A stretch of 60,642 nt of DNA, taken from assembly GCA_900755985.1 (NCBI GenBank), contig CAAEIL010000010.1:1-60642 (forward strand), written 5' to 3'. The notes beneath the pieces are model-generated. The model was not told where the DNA came from and ran no database searches. It was given only the letters and a program-made list of their open reading frames with translations. The translations under genes and the position numbers were made by a program. This DNA is from Bacteroidales bacterium (lineage in GTDB: Bacteria > Bacteroidota > Bacteroidia > Bacteroidales > Muribaculaceae). This document shows positions 36,643 to 45,913 of this stretch, piece after piece (position 1 is the stretch's first letter; the number at the start of each line of letters is the position of its first letter).

Positions 36643-37086
36643 ATGAAACCCGTAAAGAAAATCTTTCTGGCAATAGTCGCCATCATAACTGCCGTAAGTT
36701 TTACATCATGCGACGATGATGATTACTACCCCTATTACAGCCAGCTTCCCGATGCCGCAAACGCTTTTCTAAGCCAATATTTCTACAACTACGACATCGT
36801 TGACATTGATGTTCAGGGCTACGGCACCTCAACAACCTATGGTGTGTATTTTGACTCGGGCGCAGAAGCATATTTTGACTATTACGGAAACTGGTATTAT
36901 ATCCAGGCCGCTCCCGGATGGACTATACCGTCGGGAATCGTTCCCTACAATATAGAAAACTACGTCTACAACTACTTTTACCCCGCAGCAGGCATCAACA
37001 TTGCCCAAATCACCAACTGGGGATATCAGATAACACTGACCGACTGGACTGTACTGAACTTTGACCCCTCGGGGTATCCACTTTGA
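36643..37086 (+). CDS. Tyrosine-rich PepSY-like lipoprotein
   Basis: A 147-residue lipoprotein: the signal peptide ends in a lipobox-like FTSC with the lipidated Cys23, followed by four aspartates. The mature protein has two PepSY-like units (YGVYFDSGAEAYFDYYGNW and YQITLTDWTVLNFDPSGYP), matching the layout of the preceding protein. It is unusually aromatic: 22 of 147 residues are tyrosine. An acidic residue run after the lipid anchor often marks surface export in Bacteroidetes, so it may be surface exposed (inference). The gene is followed by a perfect 18-base hairpin at 37153-37194. Confidence 0.8.
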   Translation: MKPVKKIFLAIVAIITAVSFTSCDDDDYYPYYSQLPDAANAFLSQYFYNYDIVDIDVQGYGTSTTYGVYFDSGAEAYFDYYGNWYYIQAAPGWTIPSGIVPYNIENYVYNYFYPAAGINIAQITNWGYQITLTDWTVLNFDPSGYPL

Positions 37087-37152
37087 TACCCCAAAACATA
37101 TTCAGGCCACACTGATACTATTGTCACAAGCGGTCTACATTCCTGACATTCC

Positions 37153-37194
37153 AATCAGCTGTGCCTACGCATTGACGCGTAGGCACAGCTGATT
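37153..37194 (+). terminator. Perfect 18-base-pair hairpin after the PepSY-like genes
   Basis: AATCAGCTGTGCCTACGC (37153-37170), loop ATTGAC, and its exact complement GCGTAGGCACAGCTGATT (37177-37194). The trailing sequence is TGCTATAAAA, so there is no proper T tract. It probably ends the PepSY-like transcript or protects its 3' end. Confidence 0.6.
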
Positions 37195-37311
37195 TGCTAT
37201 AAAAGGTTGACCCAAACATGCTATGCAACATATCTCCGAACATTGTTTTGTGAAAATATGTAGTTGATTATTAAAGAATGTTTACAGAGCTTGAATATTC
37301 TTTATTTTTTC

Positions 37312-37342
37312 TTTTCGGAGCAAAAAAATTAACTTATCTTTG
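37312..37342 (+). promoter_or_regulatory. Promoter of the amidase / wall-salvage gene series
   Basis: TTTT (37312-37315), a 19-base spacer and TATCTTTG (37335-37342) match the Bacteroidetes consensus with one mismatch upstream. Transcription would begin near 37349. An in-frame ATG at 37364 is possible but would put 23 extra residues before the signal peptide, so ATG 37433 is preferred. Confidence 0.6.
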
Positions 37343-37432
37343 TAGAAATAAAATGGGCAGTACATGAATGTACTATCACGTCATGTCGAAAGTTATTCCA
37401 AACTGTCCATCCTATACCATAAAAAACAAAAA

Positions 37433-40400
37433 ATGTACTGTCCTCTAACCAAAACCGTCCCAACCGTCGCCTTAGCTATCGCTATGGCTATGCCTGCGAC
37501 TATTGCGTATGCCTCGACTCCCGAGCAGGATGCCGTCACGTCCGCTCTTAAAAAACATTATCCCGGCACATCAAACCTCGGCGCTCTCCGTGTCGGCGCC
37601 GTCAATATCAATGACGATGCCAAGACTATCACCGCCGAGCTAAACGAGACCGCAGCTTATATTCCACTGACACAACAGACACTTGCCCAGCTAAAAAACG
37701 AAGTTGCTGCAGGTCTTGGCGACCGTTACGCCGACTATGACGTCAATCTCAACATCATTTACCGAGACAAAAAAGGCAACACAACCGACCGTGTAAGTCT
37801 CGACCAACTTGTTCTTTTCGCTCCCAAAAATGTAAAAGGTCCCACCGAGACCGACCCTTTCATATCACGACTTGATGCAGACAAAGCACCTGCAGGTCTC
37901 GATGGCAAAAACATAGCTCTATGGCAGAGTCACGGATGGTATTTCGAGCCTAAGCTAAACCGCTTCGAATGGCAGCGCGCACGTATCTTCCAGACCGTCG
38001 AAGACCTCTTTACTCAAAGTTACGTAATGCCCTACCTAATGCCTATGCTCGAAAATGCCGGCGCATACGTCATGTCACCTCGCGAACGCGACACCAACCC
38101 GGTCGAAATCATTATCGACAACGACGGTGCTCTCGCTCGGGGCAAATACACCGAAAATGGCTCATGGTCAGACGCCGGAACAGGATTCGCCTATAAGAAC
38201 AAGACATACAAGGACGTAGAAAACCCGTTCAGAGACGGTACTGCACGCAAAGCTAACGTCAGCGCACTTGCTGACAATGCAGCGCACGCCAGCTGGACAG
38301 CCGATTTTCCCAAAGCAGGCAACTATGCCGTTTACGTTTCTTACACATCACTGCCCGAGAGTGCCAAAGACGCCCTATACCGTGTCAATTCGAAAAACGG
38401 CTCAAAAGACTTCCGCATCAATCAGCAGATGGGCGGCGGAACATGGATATACCTCGGTCACTTTGACTTCGACAAAGGCACACCTGAACTGCCGGTAGTC
38501 GAACTTATAGCCCAGGGCGCCAACGGCGGAGTCGTAAGCGCCGATGCCGTAAAAATTGGCGGAGGAACCGGCAACATCGCCCGCAAAGTCAAAAATTCAA
38601 ACGACAACATCGAATACGACTACGTAACAAGTGACTATCCACGGTTCACCGAAGGCGCACGCTACTGGCTTCAGTGGGCCGGCGCTCCCGACAGCGTCTT
38701 TACCCCCTCGGGTAATGTCAACGACTACACTGACGATTACCGTTGCCGTGGTCTTTGGGTCAACTGGCTCACAGGCGGTTCATCAATGTTACCCGACCGC
38801 GCAGGCCTTAAAATTCCTGTCGACCTCTCGTTTGCCTGGCACTCTGACGCCGGCACTACCATGAACGACTCAATTATCGGCACACTCGGAATCTACTGCA
38901 CCGCCGGAGACAAATACGCCAACGGTAGCGACCGCAACACTTCGCGCGACTTCTGCGACCTGGTCATGACCAACATCGTTGACGACGTCCGCGCACAATT
39001 CGAGCCCAACTGGACACGGCGCGGAATGTGGAACTCGTCTTACTACGAAGCTCGCGTTCCCGAGGTTCCCGCCATGCTGCTCGAATTCCTTTCGCACCAG
39101 AACCTCGCCGACATGAAGTACGGTCTTGACCCCAACTTCCGCTTTACTGTCTCGCGTGCAGTATACAAAGGCATGCTCAAATATCTGGCACATCGCGATG
39201 GCCGCGAATATGTTGTCCAGCCACTTCCGGTACACGCTTTCGCAATCAACGGTGGTAATGACGGCCGATATAACTTGACATGGTCTGCCACCCCCGACTC
39301 GCTCGAAGCGACAGCAATGCCCACATATTATAATATAGAAGAGCGCGTAGGCGATGGTGGCTTCCGCAAAATAGCTCGTGTCACCGAACCTCGATTCGAG
39401 CTTACCGTCAATGACGAAGCCATACACAGCTATCGAATAATTGCCGGCAACGACGGCGGCGTATCATTCCCCTCCGAAGTCCTGGCACTCGCCTACCGGC
39501 CCGGCAAACCCGTGGTTACGATTGTCAACGGATTTACACGCGTTTCGGCCCCAGACACATTCGACTCGGGCGAAATTGCCGGATTCTACGACGCAAAAGA
39601 CGCCGGTGTTCCCTACGTCAGCGACATCTCGTACATAGGCCCCATGTTCGAGTTCCGCCGTAACATTCCATGGATGGATGATGATGCCGCAGGCTTTGGC
39701 GCCTCGCGCGCAAACTACGAAAAAGAAGTCATCGCCGGCAACACCTTCGACTTCGTCTATGCACACGGACGCGCAATCACTCAGGCCGGAATGGGCTTCA
39801 TCTCAAGCTCGGTAGAAGCTTTCACCAACACACTAGCAGATGCAGACTGCCCGATTGTCGACCTCATACTCGGCAAACAGAAAGAAATCAAACAGGGCCG
39901 GGGAGTTTACGGCACACGTTATAAGACATTCCCGACTGCCCTCCAGAACAAAATAAAGGCCATGACCGCCGTCGGCACATCGTTCTTTGTTTCCGGTGCT
40001 TATGTAGCAACGGACCTCTGGGACAATCCCAACTCGAGCGAAACTGTCGCTGAAGCCGATCAAAAATTCGCCACTGAAGTTCTCGGATATCACTGGCGCG
40101 TGGGACAGGCAAGCGTTACCGGTCAGGCCTACGAAGTCCAGTCACGCTTCAAAGCCTTCAATGGCGGCGAATTCGACTTCTCTAATATAATGAATTCCGA
40201 CTGCTACGCCGTCGAGTCGCCTGACTCGTTCTATGCTCCCGATACCGCGAAAGGCGCAACCATAATGCGTTACAGCGAAAACAACCTTGTCGCAGGCACA
40301 GCATTCGACCCCGGAACTTACCGTACGGTAGTCATCGGTTTCCCCTTCGAGACCATCAAAGGTGCCGATGCTCAGGCAAAGCTTATGAAACAGGTACTTT

Positions 40401-40486
40401 CATTCTTAAACGCTCCCAAAACTGTTTCCGCACCTGCCAAAGCCACAGCCAAAGGCAAAAAGAACGGCAAGAAAAACAAAAAATAA
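37433..40486 (+). CDS. Secreted N-acetylmuramoyl-L-alanine amidase with golvesin-like insert
   Basis: A 1017-residue exported protein (signal peptide 1-27, ending IAYAS). It carries an amidase_3-like zinc domain split by an insertion: His167 in ALWQSHGWYF, probable Glu218 in SPRERD, His470 in LSFAWHSDAGT and Glu551 in MLLEFLSHQN. Between them (about 225-380) is a golvesin-type beta domain (EIIIDNDG, then ASWTADFPKAGNYAVYVSY). A fibronectin-like region (about 600-665), an alpha/beta domain of unknown type (about 670-1000) and a Lys-rich tail follow. Relatives are often mislabelled xanthan lyase. It should cut the MurNAc-L-Ala bond of peptidoglycan. It heads an 11-gene co-directional series for wall salvage. 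Confidence 0.8.
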   Translation: MYCPLTKTVPTVALAIAMAMPATIAYASTPEQDAVTSALKKHYPGTSNLGALRVGAVNINDDAKTITAELNETAAYIPLTQQTLAQLKNEVAAGLGDRYADYDVNLNIIYRDKKGNTTDRVSLDQLVLFAPKNVKGPTETDPFISRLDADKAPAGLDGKNIALWQSHGWYFEPKLNRFEWQRARIFQTVEDLFTQSYVMPYLMPMLENAGAYVMSPRERDTNPVEIIIDNDGALARGKYTENGSWSDAGTGFAYKNKTYKDVENPFRDGTARKANVSALADNAAHASWTADFPKAGNYAVYVSYTSLPESAKDALYRVNSKNGSKDFRINQQMGGGTWIYLGHFDFDKGTPELPVVELIAQGANGGVVSADAVKIGGGTGNIARKVKNSNDNIEYDYVTSDYPRFTEGARYWLQWAGAPDSVFTPSGNVNDYTDDYRCRGLWVNWLTGGSSMLPDRAGLKIPVDLSFAWHSDAGTTMNDSIIGTLGIYCTAGDKYANGSDRNTSRDFCDLVMTNIVDDVRAQFEPNWTRRGMWNSSYYEARVPEVPAMLLEFLSHQNLADMKYGLDPNFRFTVSRAVYKGMLKYLAHRDGREYVVQPLPVHAFAINGGNDGRYNLTWSATPDSLEATAMPTYYNIEERVGDGGFRKIARVTEPRFELTVNDEAIHSYRIIAGNDGGVSFPSEVLALAYRPGKPVVTIVNGFTRVSAPDTFDSGEIAGFYDAKDAGVPYVSDISYIGPMFEFRRNIPWMDDDAAGFGASRANYEKEVIAGNTFDFVYAHGRAITQAGMGFISSSVEAFTNTLADADCPIVDLILGKQKEIKQGRGVYGTRYKTFPTALQNKIKAMTAVGTSFFVSGAYVATDLWDNPNSSETVAEADQKFATEVLGYHWRVGQASVTGQAYEVQSRFKAFNGGEFDFSNIMNSDCYAVESPDSFYAPDTAKGATIMRYSENNLVAGTAFDPGTYRTVVIGFPFETIKGADAQAKLMKQVLSFLNAPKTVSAPAKATAKGKKNGKKNKK

Positions 40487-40518
40487 ATCTATCACTTTTC
40501 TAAAAAATAACCTCAGAC

Positions 40519-41982
40519 ATGAAAAAAACAATTAATTGCTTCGTGCCATTCGCCGACGCAGAACAAGCCCGCGTTACCGTCGACGGTCTCAAACAAAGCC
40601 CCTTAGTTACCCAAATCTTTCTTCTGGCAACAAATTCCGAGGCCAAGGCCATCGAAGGGTGCGAACTTATTGCCATCGACGCCCTCAACTCGTCGGCTAC
40701 CATGAAAAAAATCGCCGCCGCCGCTGACAGCGACTTCATTCTGCTCTACACCAAATTTAACAATCTGGTAATGGGCTACTTTGCTCTCGACCGTTTTGTC
40801 CGTCTGGCCGAAGACTCGAAAGCCGGTATGCTCTATGCCGACAGCTACACCGTAGTCGAAGGCAAAAAATCCAACGCTCCGGTCATCGACTACCAGTTCG
40901 GCTCGCTTCGCGACGACTTCAACTTCGGCTCGGTGCTCTTCTTCAACACCGCTGACTTCAAAAAAGCCGCCCAAGGGATTGACACCGAGTACACCGCAGC
41001 CGGCCTCTACGACCTGCGCCTTCGTCTGAGCCGTATCGCTCCCATTGTTCATATCAACGAATATCTTTACAGCGACGTCACCGTTGACAACCGCAAATCG
41101 GGCGAAAAAATATTCGACTACGTTGACCCCAAAAACCGTGGCGTACAGATTGAAATGGAAAAAGCCTGCACAGCACATCTTAAAGCCATAGGTGGTTATC
41201 TCGAACCCAAATTCACCGGAATCGACTTCAACAAAGGCGATTTCGAATACGAAGCTTCGGTTATCATACCTGTACGAAACCGCATACGCACCATACGCGA
41301 CGCCATCAAATCAGTACTTTCTCAGAAAACCGACTTCCCCTTCAACCTCATCATCATCGACAACCTCTCGACCGACGGTACAACTGAAGCCATCGAAGAA
41401 TTCAAGGACGACCCCCGTCTGGTACACATCGTGCCCGAACGTGACGACCTTGGTATCGGCGGCTGCTGGAATGTCGGTGTACAGCATCCCAAATGCGGCA
41501 AATTCGCCATTCAGCTCGACTCGGACGACGTATACTCCGACGAGAACACACTGTCAAAAATGGTAAAAGCTTTCTATGACCAGAAATGCGCCATGGTTGT
41601 CGGCACCTACATGCTGACAGACATTGACAAAAACCCCATTCCGCCGGGCGTCATCGACCACAAAGAATGGACTCCCGAAAACGGCCGCAACAACGCACTG
41701 CGCATCAACGGTCTGGGCGCTCCCCGCGCATTCTACACCCCCATGCTGCGCGAAATCCATGTTCCCAACACATCGTACGGCGAAGACTACGCCCTGGGAC
41801 TCGCCTTCTCACGCCATCACCAGATAGGTCGCGTATACGACGTTGTCTACCTGTGCCGCCGTTGGGACGACAACTCGGACGCCAATGTCGACGTTGTCAA
41901 GATGAACAACAACAACCTCTACAAAGACCGCATCCGCACCTGGGAACTCCAGGCACGTTGCGCCATGAACGCCGAAAAATAA
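40519..41982 (+). CDS. Glycosyltransferase with two GT-A-like domains
   Basis: A 487-residue cytoplasmic protein. The C-terminal half is a family 2 glycosyltransferase with ASVIIPVRNR (246-255), a DNLSTDGT turn and the metal/nucleotide-binding LDSDD (333-337). The N-terminal 230 residues have the same alternating pattern (NCFVPFADAEQARVTVDGLK, then LLYTK and MLYADSY) but no clear DxD, so they look like a degenerate second GT-A domain. Acceptor and donor are unknown. It sits between the secreted amidase (32 bases upstream) and the DUF4922 gene (25 bases downstream), tightly spaced, so all three are likely one operon with the murein salvage genes. Confidence 0.83.
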   Translation: MKKTINCFVPFADAEQARVTVDGLKQSPLVTQIFLLATNSEAKAIEGCELIAIDALNSSATMKKIAAAADSDFILLYTKFNNLVMGYFALDRFVRLAEDSKAGMLYADSYTVVEGKKSNAPVIDYQFGSLRDDFNFGSVLFFNTADFKKAAQGIDTEYTAAGLYDLRLRLSRIAPIVHINEYLYSDVTVDNRKSGEKIFDYVDPKNRGVQIEMEKACTAHLKAIGGYLEPKFTGIDFNKGDFEYEASVIIPVRNRIRTIRDAIKSVLSQKTDFPFNLIIIDNLSTDGTTEAIEEFKDDPRLVHIVPERDDLGIGGCWNVGVQHPKCGKFAIQLDSDDVYSDENTLSKMVKAFYDQKCAMVVGTYMLTDIDKNPIPPGVIDHKEWTPENGRNNALRINGLGAPRAFYTPMLREIHVPNTSYGEDYALGLAFSRHHQIGRVYDVVYLCRRWDDNSDANVDVVKMNNNNLYKDRIRTWELQARCAMNAEK

Positions 41983-42007
41983 TCGTTGCGTAAAAACGAA
42001 AGAGAAT

Positions 42008-42955
42008 ATGACACGTATCTCATCGGCACTCGCCGACAAGCTTATAGCCGAACAAATTGCCGAGTGGCCTCAGGCCGCCGGCAATTTCGAGGCGCTAAAA
42101 GGCGTCCGCGTCAAAGACCTTGATGTCGACGGCATGCACATCAAAGTACAGTTCAACCCCGCACGCATTGTCTCGTCATCGGCAAAGGTCGATGCCAAGA
42201 GCCTCAAAGAACGTAAATGCTTTCTCTGCGGCGCAAACCGTCCCGAAGTCCAAAAAGGGCTCTCCTGGGGTAAAGATGACAAATACATCGTACTCATCAA
42301 TCCTTTCCCCATCTTCCCCCGCCACCTCACCATTCCCGACAACAATCACGTCGACCAGCTTATCGTCGACCGGGCCGAGGACATGATGGACCTTGCTTCA
42401 GATCTCGATTCATACACCGTGTTTTACAACGGACCCAAATGCGGAGCTTCTGCGCCCGACCATATGCATTTCCAGGCCGGGAACAGCGACTTTCTGACCA
42501 TTGACGAAAACCTCGACGGCGCTGACCTTAAAACCGTTGCCGAGGATAATGGCGCAACACTGGCTCTTGTCGACACCATGCCACTGAAAGTCTTTGTCAT
42601 CGATGCCGAAGACCATAAAGCCGGTGCCAGCTTGTTCCGTCGACTCTATGATGCAATGCCCATACCCGAAGGCGAACGCGAGCCTATGATGAACATCCTT
42701 TGCTACGCCACACCCGCCGGTGTCCGCATGGTTGTCATTCCCCGCAAACGTCACCGTCCGTCGTTCTATGGCATGCCCGAAGACGGTGAGGACAAAATGT
42801 TGCTATCTCCTGCCTCGGTCGACATGGGAGGCGTATTCATCACCCCTCTTGAAAAAGACTTCGACAAGGTCGACTCTGACCTCATTAAAGTAATTCTTGA
42901 CGAACTCTGCCTGAGCAAGGACGAAATCGACGCAATCGCCGAAAACGTAAAATAA
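42008..42955 (+). CDS. DUF4922 HIT-like phosphorylase/nucleotidyltransferase
   Basis: A 315-residue cytoplasmic protein of the DUF4922 family. The histidine-triad-type active site HMHFQ (152-156, in APDHMHFQAG) resembles that of Ap4A phosphorylase and GDP-L-galactose phosphorylase, enzymes that cut nucleotide-diphosphate compounds with phosphate. A CFLC pair (71-74) may bind zinc. FPRHLTIPDNNHV before the active site also fits that superfamily. The natural substrate is not known. It lies 25 bases after the glycosyltransferase gene, which suggests turnover or supply of a nucleotide sugar for that enzyme (inference). Confidence 0.8.
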   Translation: MTRISSALADKLIAEQIAEWPQAAGNFEALKGVRVKDLDVDGMHIKVQFNPARIVSSSAKVDAKSLKERKCFLCGANRPEVQKGLSWGKDDKYIVLINPFPIFPRHLTIPDNNHVDQLIVDRAEDMMDLASDLDSYTVFYNGPKCGASAPDHMHFQAGNSDFLTIDENLDGADLKTVAEDNGATLALVDTMPLKVFVIDAEDHKAGASLFRRLYDAMPIPEGEREPMMNILCYATPAGVRMVVIPRKRHRPSFYGMPEDGEDKMLLSPASVDMGGVFITPLEKDFDKVDSDLIKVILDELCLSKDEIDAIAENVK

Positions 42956-42968
42956 GATACTCTACAAT

Positions 42969-43005
42969 ATCCGAGCCGGAGACCTTTGCTATCTCCGGCC
43001 CGGAT
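42969..43005 (+). terminator. Hairpin between the DUF4922 and SpoIID genes
   Basis: ATCCGAGCCGGAGA (42969-42982) pairs with TCTCCGGCCCGGAT (42992-43005) with one mismatch. It is followed by AATAAAAACC, not T residues, so it may be a processing or attenuation hairpin inside the gene series rather than a full terminator. Confidence 0.5.
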
Positions 43006-43077
43006 AATAAAAACCAAGGGACACAATCCCACTCAAGACAGCAAAAGACATTCTTCTAAACTACAACGACAGAAAAT

Positions 43078-44394
43078 ATGTTAGAACCTTTTGTAAAAGT
43101 AGGCATACTCAACGCCCATACAATCGACATAGTCCTGCTTGACACATACACAGTCGACGGACACGAAGTCCGCGGACCACAGACCCTGAGTGCTACTCCT
43201 GATGGTAAAATAGCATGGCAGGGACGCGAATATGACGGACAACTCGAATTCCACCCATACAATCCTGGAGGAATATTCGAAATCAAGGACGTAGTCATCG
43301 GTGTCAACTTCCACTGGGAGCGCAAAGAGGACCAGCGCTTCAGCGGCTCGGCACGCTTCATAGTCGAAGATGGCCGACTGACAATAATCAACATACTGCC
43401 TGTCGAAGACTACCTGCTAAGCGTCATTTCATCCGAAATGAGCGCCAACGCATCGCTTGAGCTTCTCAAAGCCCATGCCGTTATTTCACGCTCGTGGCTT
43501 CTGGCTCAGATTGACAAAAACAAACAGCTTACAGCCGAAGCCACACCCTACTCTGCATGCACCGAGACCGAAACCGAGCGCATCAAGTGGTATGACCGCG
43601 AAGACCATGTCAACTTTGACGTCTGCGCCGACGACCACTGCCAGCGTTATCAGGGTGTGACACGTCAGTCAACCCCCAAAGTTGCCGAGGCAATAAAAGC
43701 CACACGCGGACAGGTGCTGATGTACGACGACATGCTGTGCGATGCCCGTTTCTCGAAATGCTGCGGCGGCGTGTTCGAACGTTTCGAAAACTGTTGGGAA
43801 CCAAAATCGCTCCACTACCTTGCCGCTCGCGCCGACAAACCCGACGAGAATGATTACCCCGACCTGACAATCGAAGAAAATGCGCGCCAATGGATACTCT
43901 CGCGCCCGGAAGCGTTCTGCAACACCTCGGACGCCTCCATACTGTCGCAGGTTCTCAACAACTACGACCAGGAAACAACAGACTTCTTCCGCTGGAAAGT
44001 AGAATATGACGCCGAAAAACTTAGCGAAATCGCCTGCCGCCGCTCGGGAATCGACTTCGGCCGCATCATTGACCTCGAGCCCCTTGAGCGCGGAACTTCG
44101 GGACGTATAGTCCGTCTTAAAATCACGGGCACCAAACGCACAATGATTTTCGGCAAAGAACTCGAAATACGCAAAACACTATCCGAGTCTCATCTGTACT
44201 CATCGGCATTCGTCGTCGAAAAACAAGGCGACCCGGCTATGCCCTCGAAATTTATACTCCACGGCGCCGGATGGGGACACGGCGTTGGCCTGTGCCAGAT
44301 AGGTGCAGCCGTCATGGGAGCCAAAGGCTACGACTATCGCAACATCCTCGCACACTACTTTGTCGATGCCGAAATCCGGCCCATGTACGAATAA
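43078..44394 (+). CDS. SpoIID/LytB domain protein
   Basis: A 438-residue protein with the SpoIID/LytB domain: LPVEDYLLSVISSEM (107-121) with the catalytic-type Glu, KAHAVISRSWLL (131-142), a cysteine-containing SKCCGGVFERF segment, and the conserved C-terminal HGAGWGHGVGLCQIGA (395-410). SpoIID of Bacillus is a lytic transglycosylase that acts on glycan strands stripped of peptide, which fits the amidase encoded upstream. No signal peptide is apparent at the N terminus (MLEPFVKVGILNAHT), so either it acts in the cytoplasm or its export route is unusual. It precedes ampG by 144 bases. Confidence 0.88.
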   Translation: MLEPFVKVGILNAHTIDIVLLDTYTVDGHEVRGPQTLSATPDGKIAWQGREYDGQLEFHPYNPGGIFEIKDVVIGVNFHWERKEDQRFSGSARFIVEDGRLTIINILPVEDYLLSVISSEMSANASLELLKAHAVISRSWLLAQIDKNKQLTAEATPYSACTETETERIKWYDREDHVNFDVCADDHCQRYQGVTRQSTPKVAEAIKATRGQVLMYDDMLCDARFSKCCGGVFERFENCWEPKSLHYLAARADKPDENDYPDLTIEENARQWILSRPEAFCNTSDASILSQVLNNYDQETTDFFRWKVEYDAEKLSEIACRRSGIDFGRIIDLEPLERGTSGRIVRLKITGTKRTMIFGKELEIRKTLSESHLYSSAFVVEKQGDPAMPSKFILHGAGWGHGVGLCQIGAAVMGAKGYDYRNILAHYFVDAEIRPMYE

Positions 44395-44538
44395 CCTAAT
44401 ACGTATATTAATCAAATCCAATCACCACATATACCGATTGTGAGTCTTTTACGCCTCATCGGACATTAGATTTTCCCTACTCAGCATACAATCCCTAAAT
44501 ATACCCTGAATATTTAAACCAATAATCACATAACTACA

Positions 44539-45903
44539 ATGAGAAAAGCGACCAAACGCAACCCATGGGCCTGGATTCCGACCCTCTATTTCGCACAAGG
44601 CATACCGTTTATTTTTATAAACATGGTCACCATGGTGCTCTTTACCCAACTCGGCATGAGCAAAGCCGATGCAACAATGTACACCGGATGGCTTTATCTG
44701 CCCTGGGTAATCAAACCCTTCTGGGGTCCTATCGTCGACATCATCAAAACCAAACGTTGGTGGACAGTCACTATGCAGCTGTGTGTAGCCATCGGCCTTG
44801 GTCTCATTGCATTCACCCTTCCCATGCCTTCAGAAGCCGCAATCAAAGCAGGTCTTCCGGTAAGCGCCTTTATGGTCTGCCTCTTCTTCTACTTCGTCAC
44901 AGCATTCTGCTCGGCCACTCATGACATAGCCTCGGACGGTTTCTACATGATAGCCCTCAACACCAACGAGCAGAGCCTCTTTGTCGGTATCCGCTCGACA
45001 TTCTACCGCTGTGCAAGCGTTTTCGGCCAGGGTGGTCTGGTTATCATAGCCGGATTGCTCGAGACAGCAACAGGCAGTGTTGCCTCAGGCTGGTTCTGGA
45101 CTGTAATCGGTTGTGCTGTCTTCTTTGGCATAGTATTCATCTATCATGCCTTTATACTCCCCTACCCCGAAGCAGACCGACCTGTCGGTGGCGAAGGTGC
45201 CAAATCCATTTCGGGTATTCTCCGCGAATTTGCCGGTTCGTTCGGCACATTCTTCAAAAAGAAATATGTCATCCTTGCAATGCTTTTCATGCTTCTATAT
45301 CGTCTTCCTGAGGCTCAGGTAGTCAAGCTTTGCCAGGTATTTCTTCTTGCTCCGCGCGACGCCGGCGGTCTGGGAATGACACAGACCGAAGTAGGTTTTG
45401 CATACGGCGTCCTTGCCATCATAGGTCTCACTGTCGGCGGTATCATCGGCGGCATCTGCGCATCCCAGGGCGGTCTCCGCAAATGGATCTGGCCTATGGC
45501 TTTGGCTACCTCACTCAACTGCGTTGCTTATATCATCCTTTCCAACATTCAGCCTGACTACACTATTCTCTCCGGCAAAATCATCATCTGGTGCTGCATA
45601 GTTCTCGAACAATTCGCTTACGGATTCGGCTTTACGGCCTTTATGCTCTTTATGATGTATTTCTCAGAAGGCCCGTACAAAACATCGCATTACGCAATTT
45701 GCACCGCTTTTATGGCACTCGGCATGATGCTTCCCGGCATGGCCGCAGGCTGGATTATGGAAAATCTCCTTGGTGACTCTTACGTCAACTTCTTCTTCTG
45801 GGTTCTTTGCTGCAACCTTGCAACCTGGTGTGTAACAGCGCTGGTACGTCCTCACATCAATCCCGAGTACGGAGCCAAGCGTGTTGAGAAAAAAACAAAA
45901 TAA
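44539..45903 (+). CDS. ampG: AmpG-like muropeptide permease
   Basis: A 454-residue major facilitator protein with 12 predicted helices and the AmpG-type start WIPTLYFAQGIPFIFINMV, followed by the helix 2-3 segment LYLPWVIKPFWGPIVDIIKT. AmpG imports anhydro-muropeptides (GlcNAc-anhydroMurNAc peptides) from the periplasm by proton symport in E. coli. Here it lies 10 bases before namZ and within a series devoted to MurNAc use, so uptake of wall fragments is the likely role; the exact ligand could differ from that of E. coli. Full length, no defects seen. Confidence 0.88.
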   Translation: MRKATKRNPWAWIPTLYFAQGIPFIFINMVTMVLFTQLGMSKADATMYTGWLYLPWVIKPFWGPIVDIIKTKRWWTVTMQLCVAIGLGLIAFTLPMPSEAAIKAGLPVSAFMVCLFFYFVTAFCSATHDIASDGFYMIALNTNEQSLFVGIRSTFYRCASVFGQGGLVIIAGLLETATGSVASGWFWTVIGCAVFFGIVFIYHAFILPYPEADRPVGGEGAKSISGILREFAGSFGTFFKKKYVILAMLFMLLYRLPEAQVVKLCQVFLLAPRDAGGLGMTQTEVGFAYGVLAIIGLTVGGIIGGICASQGGLRKWIWPMALATSLNCVAYIILSNIQPDYTILSGKIIIWCCIVLEQFAYGFGFTAFMLFMMYFSEGPYKTSHYAICTAFMALGMMLPGMAAGWIMENLLGDSYVNFFFWVLCCNLATWCVTALVRPHINPEYGAKRVEKKTK

Positions 45904-45913
45904 TAACGTAACA

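Noticed and set aside
37433..40486. Xanthan lyase
   Set aside because: This label is common for relatives, but the sequence shows zinc amidase ligands and a golvesin domain rather than a polysaccharide lyase fold.
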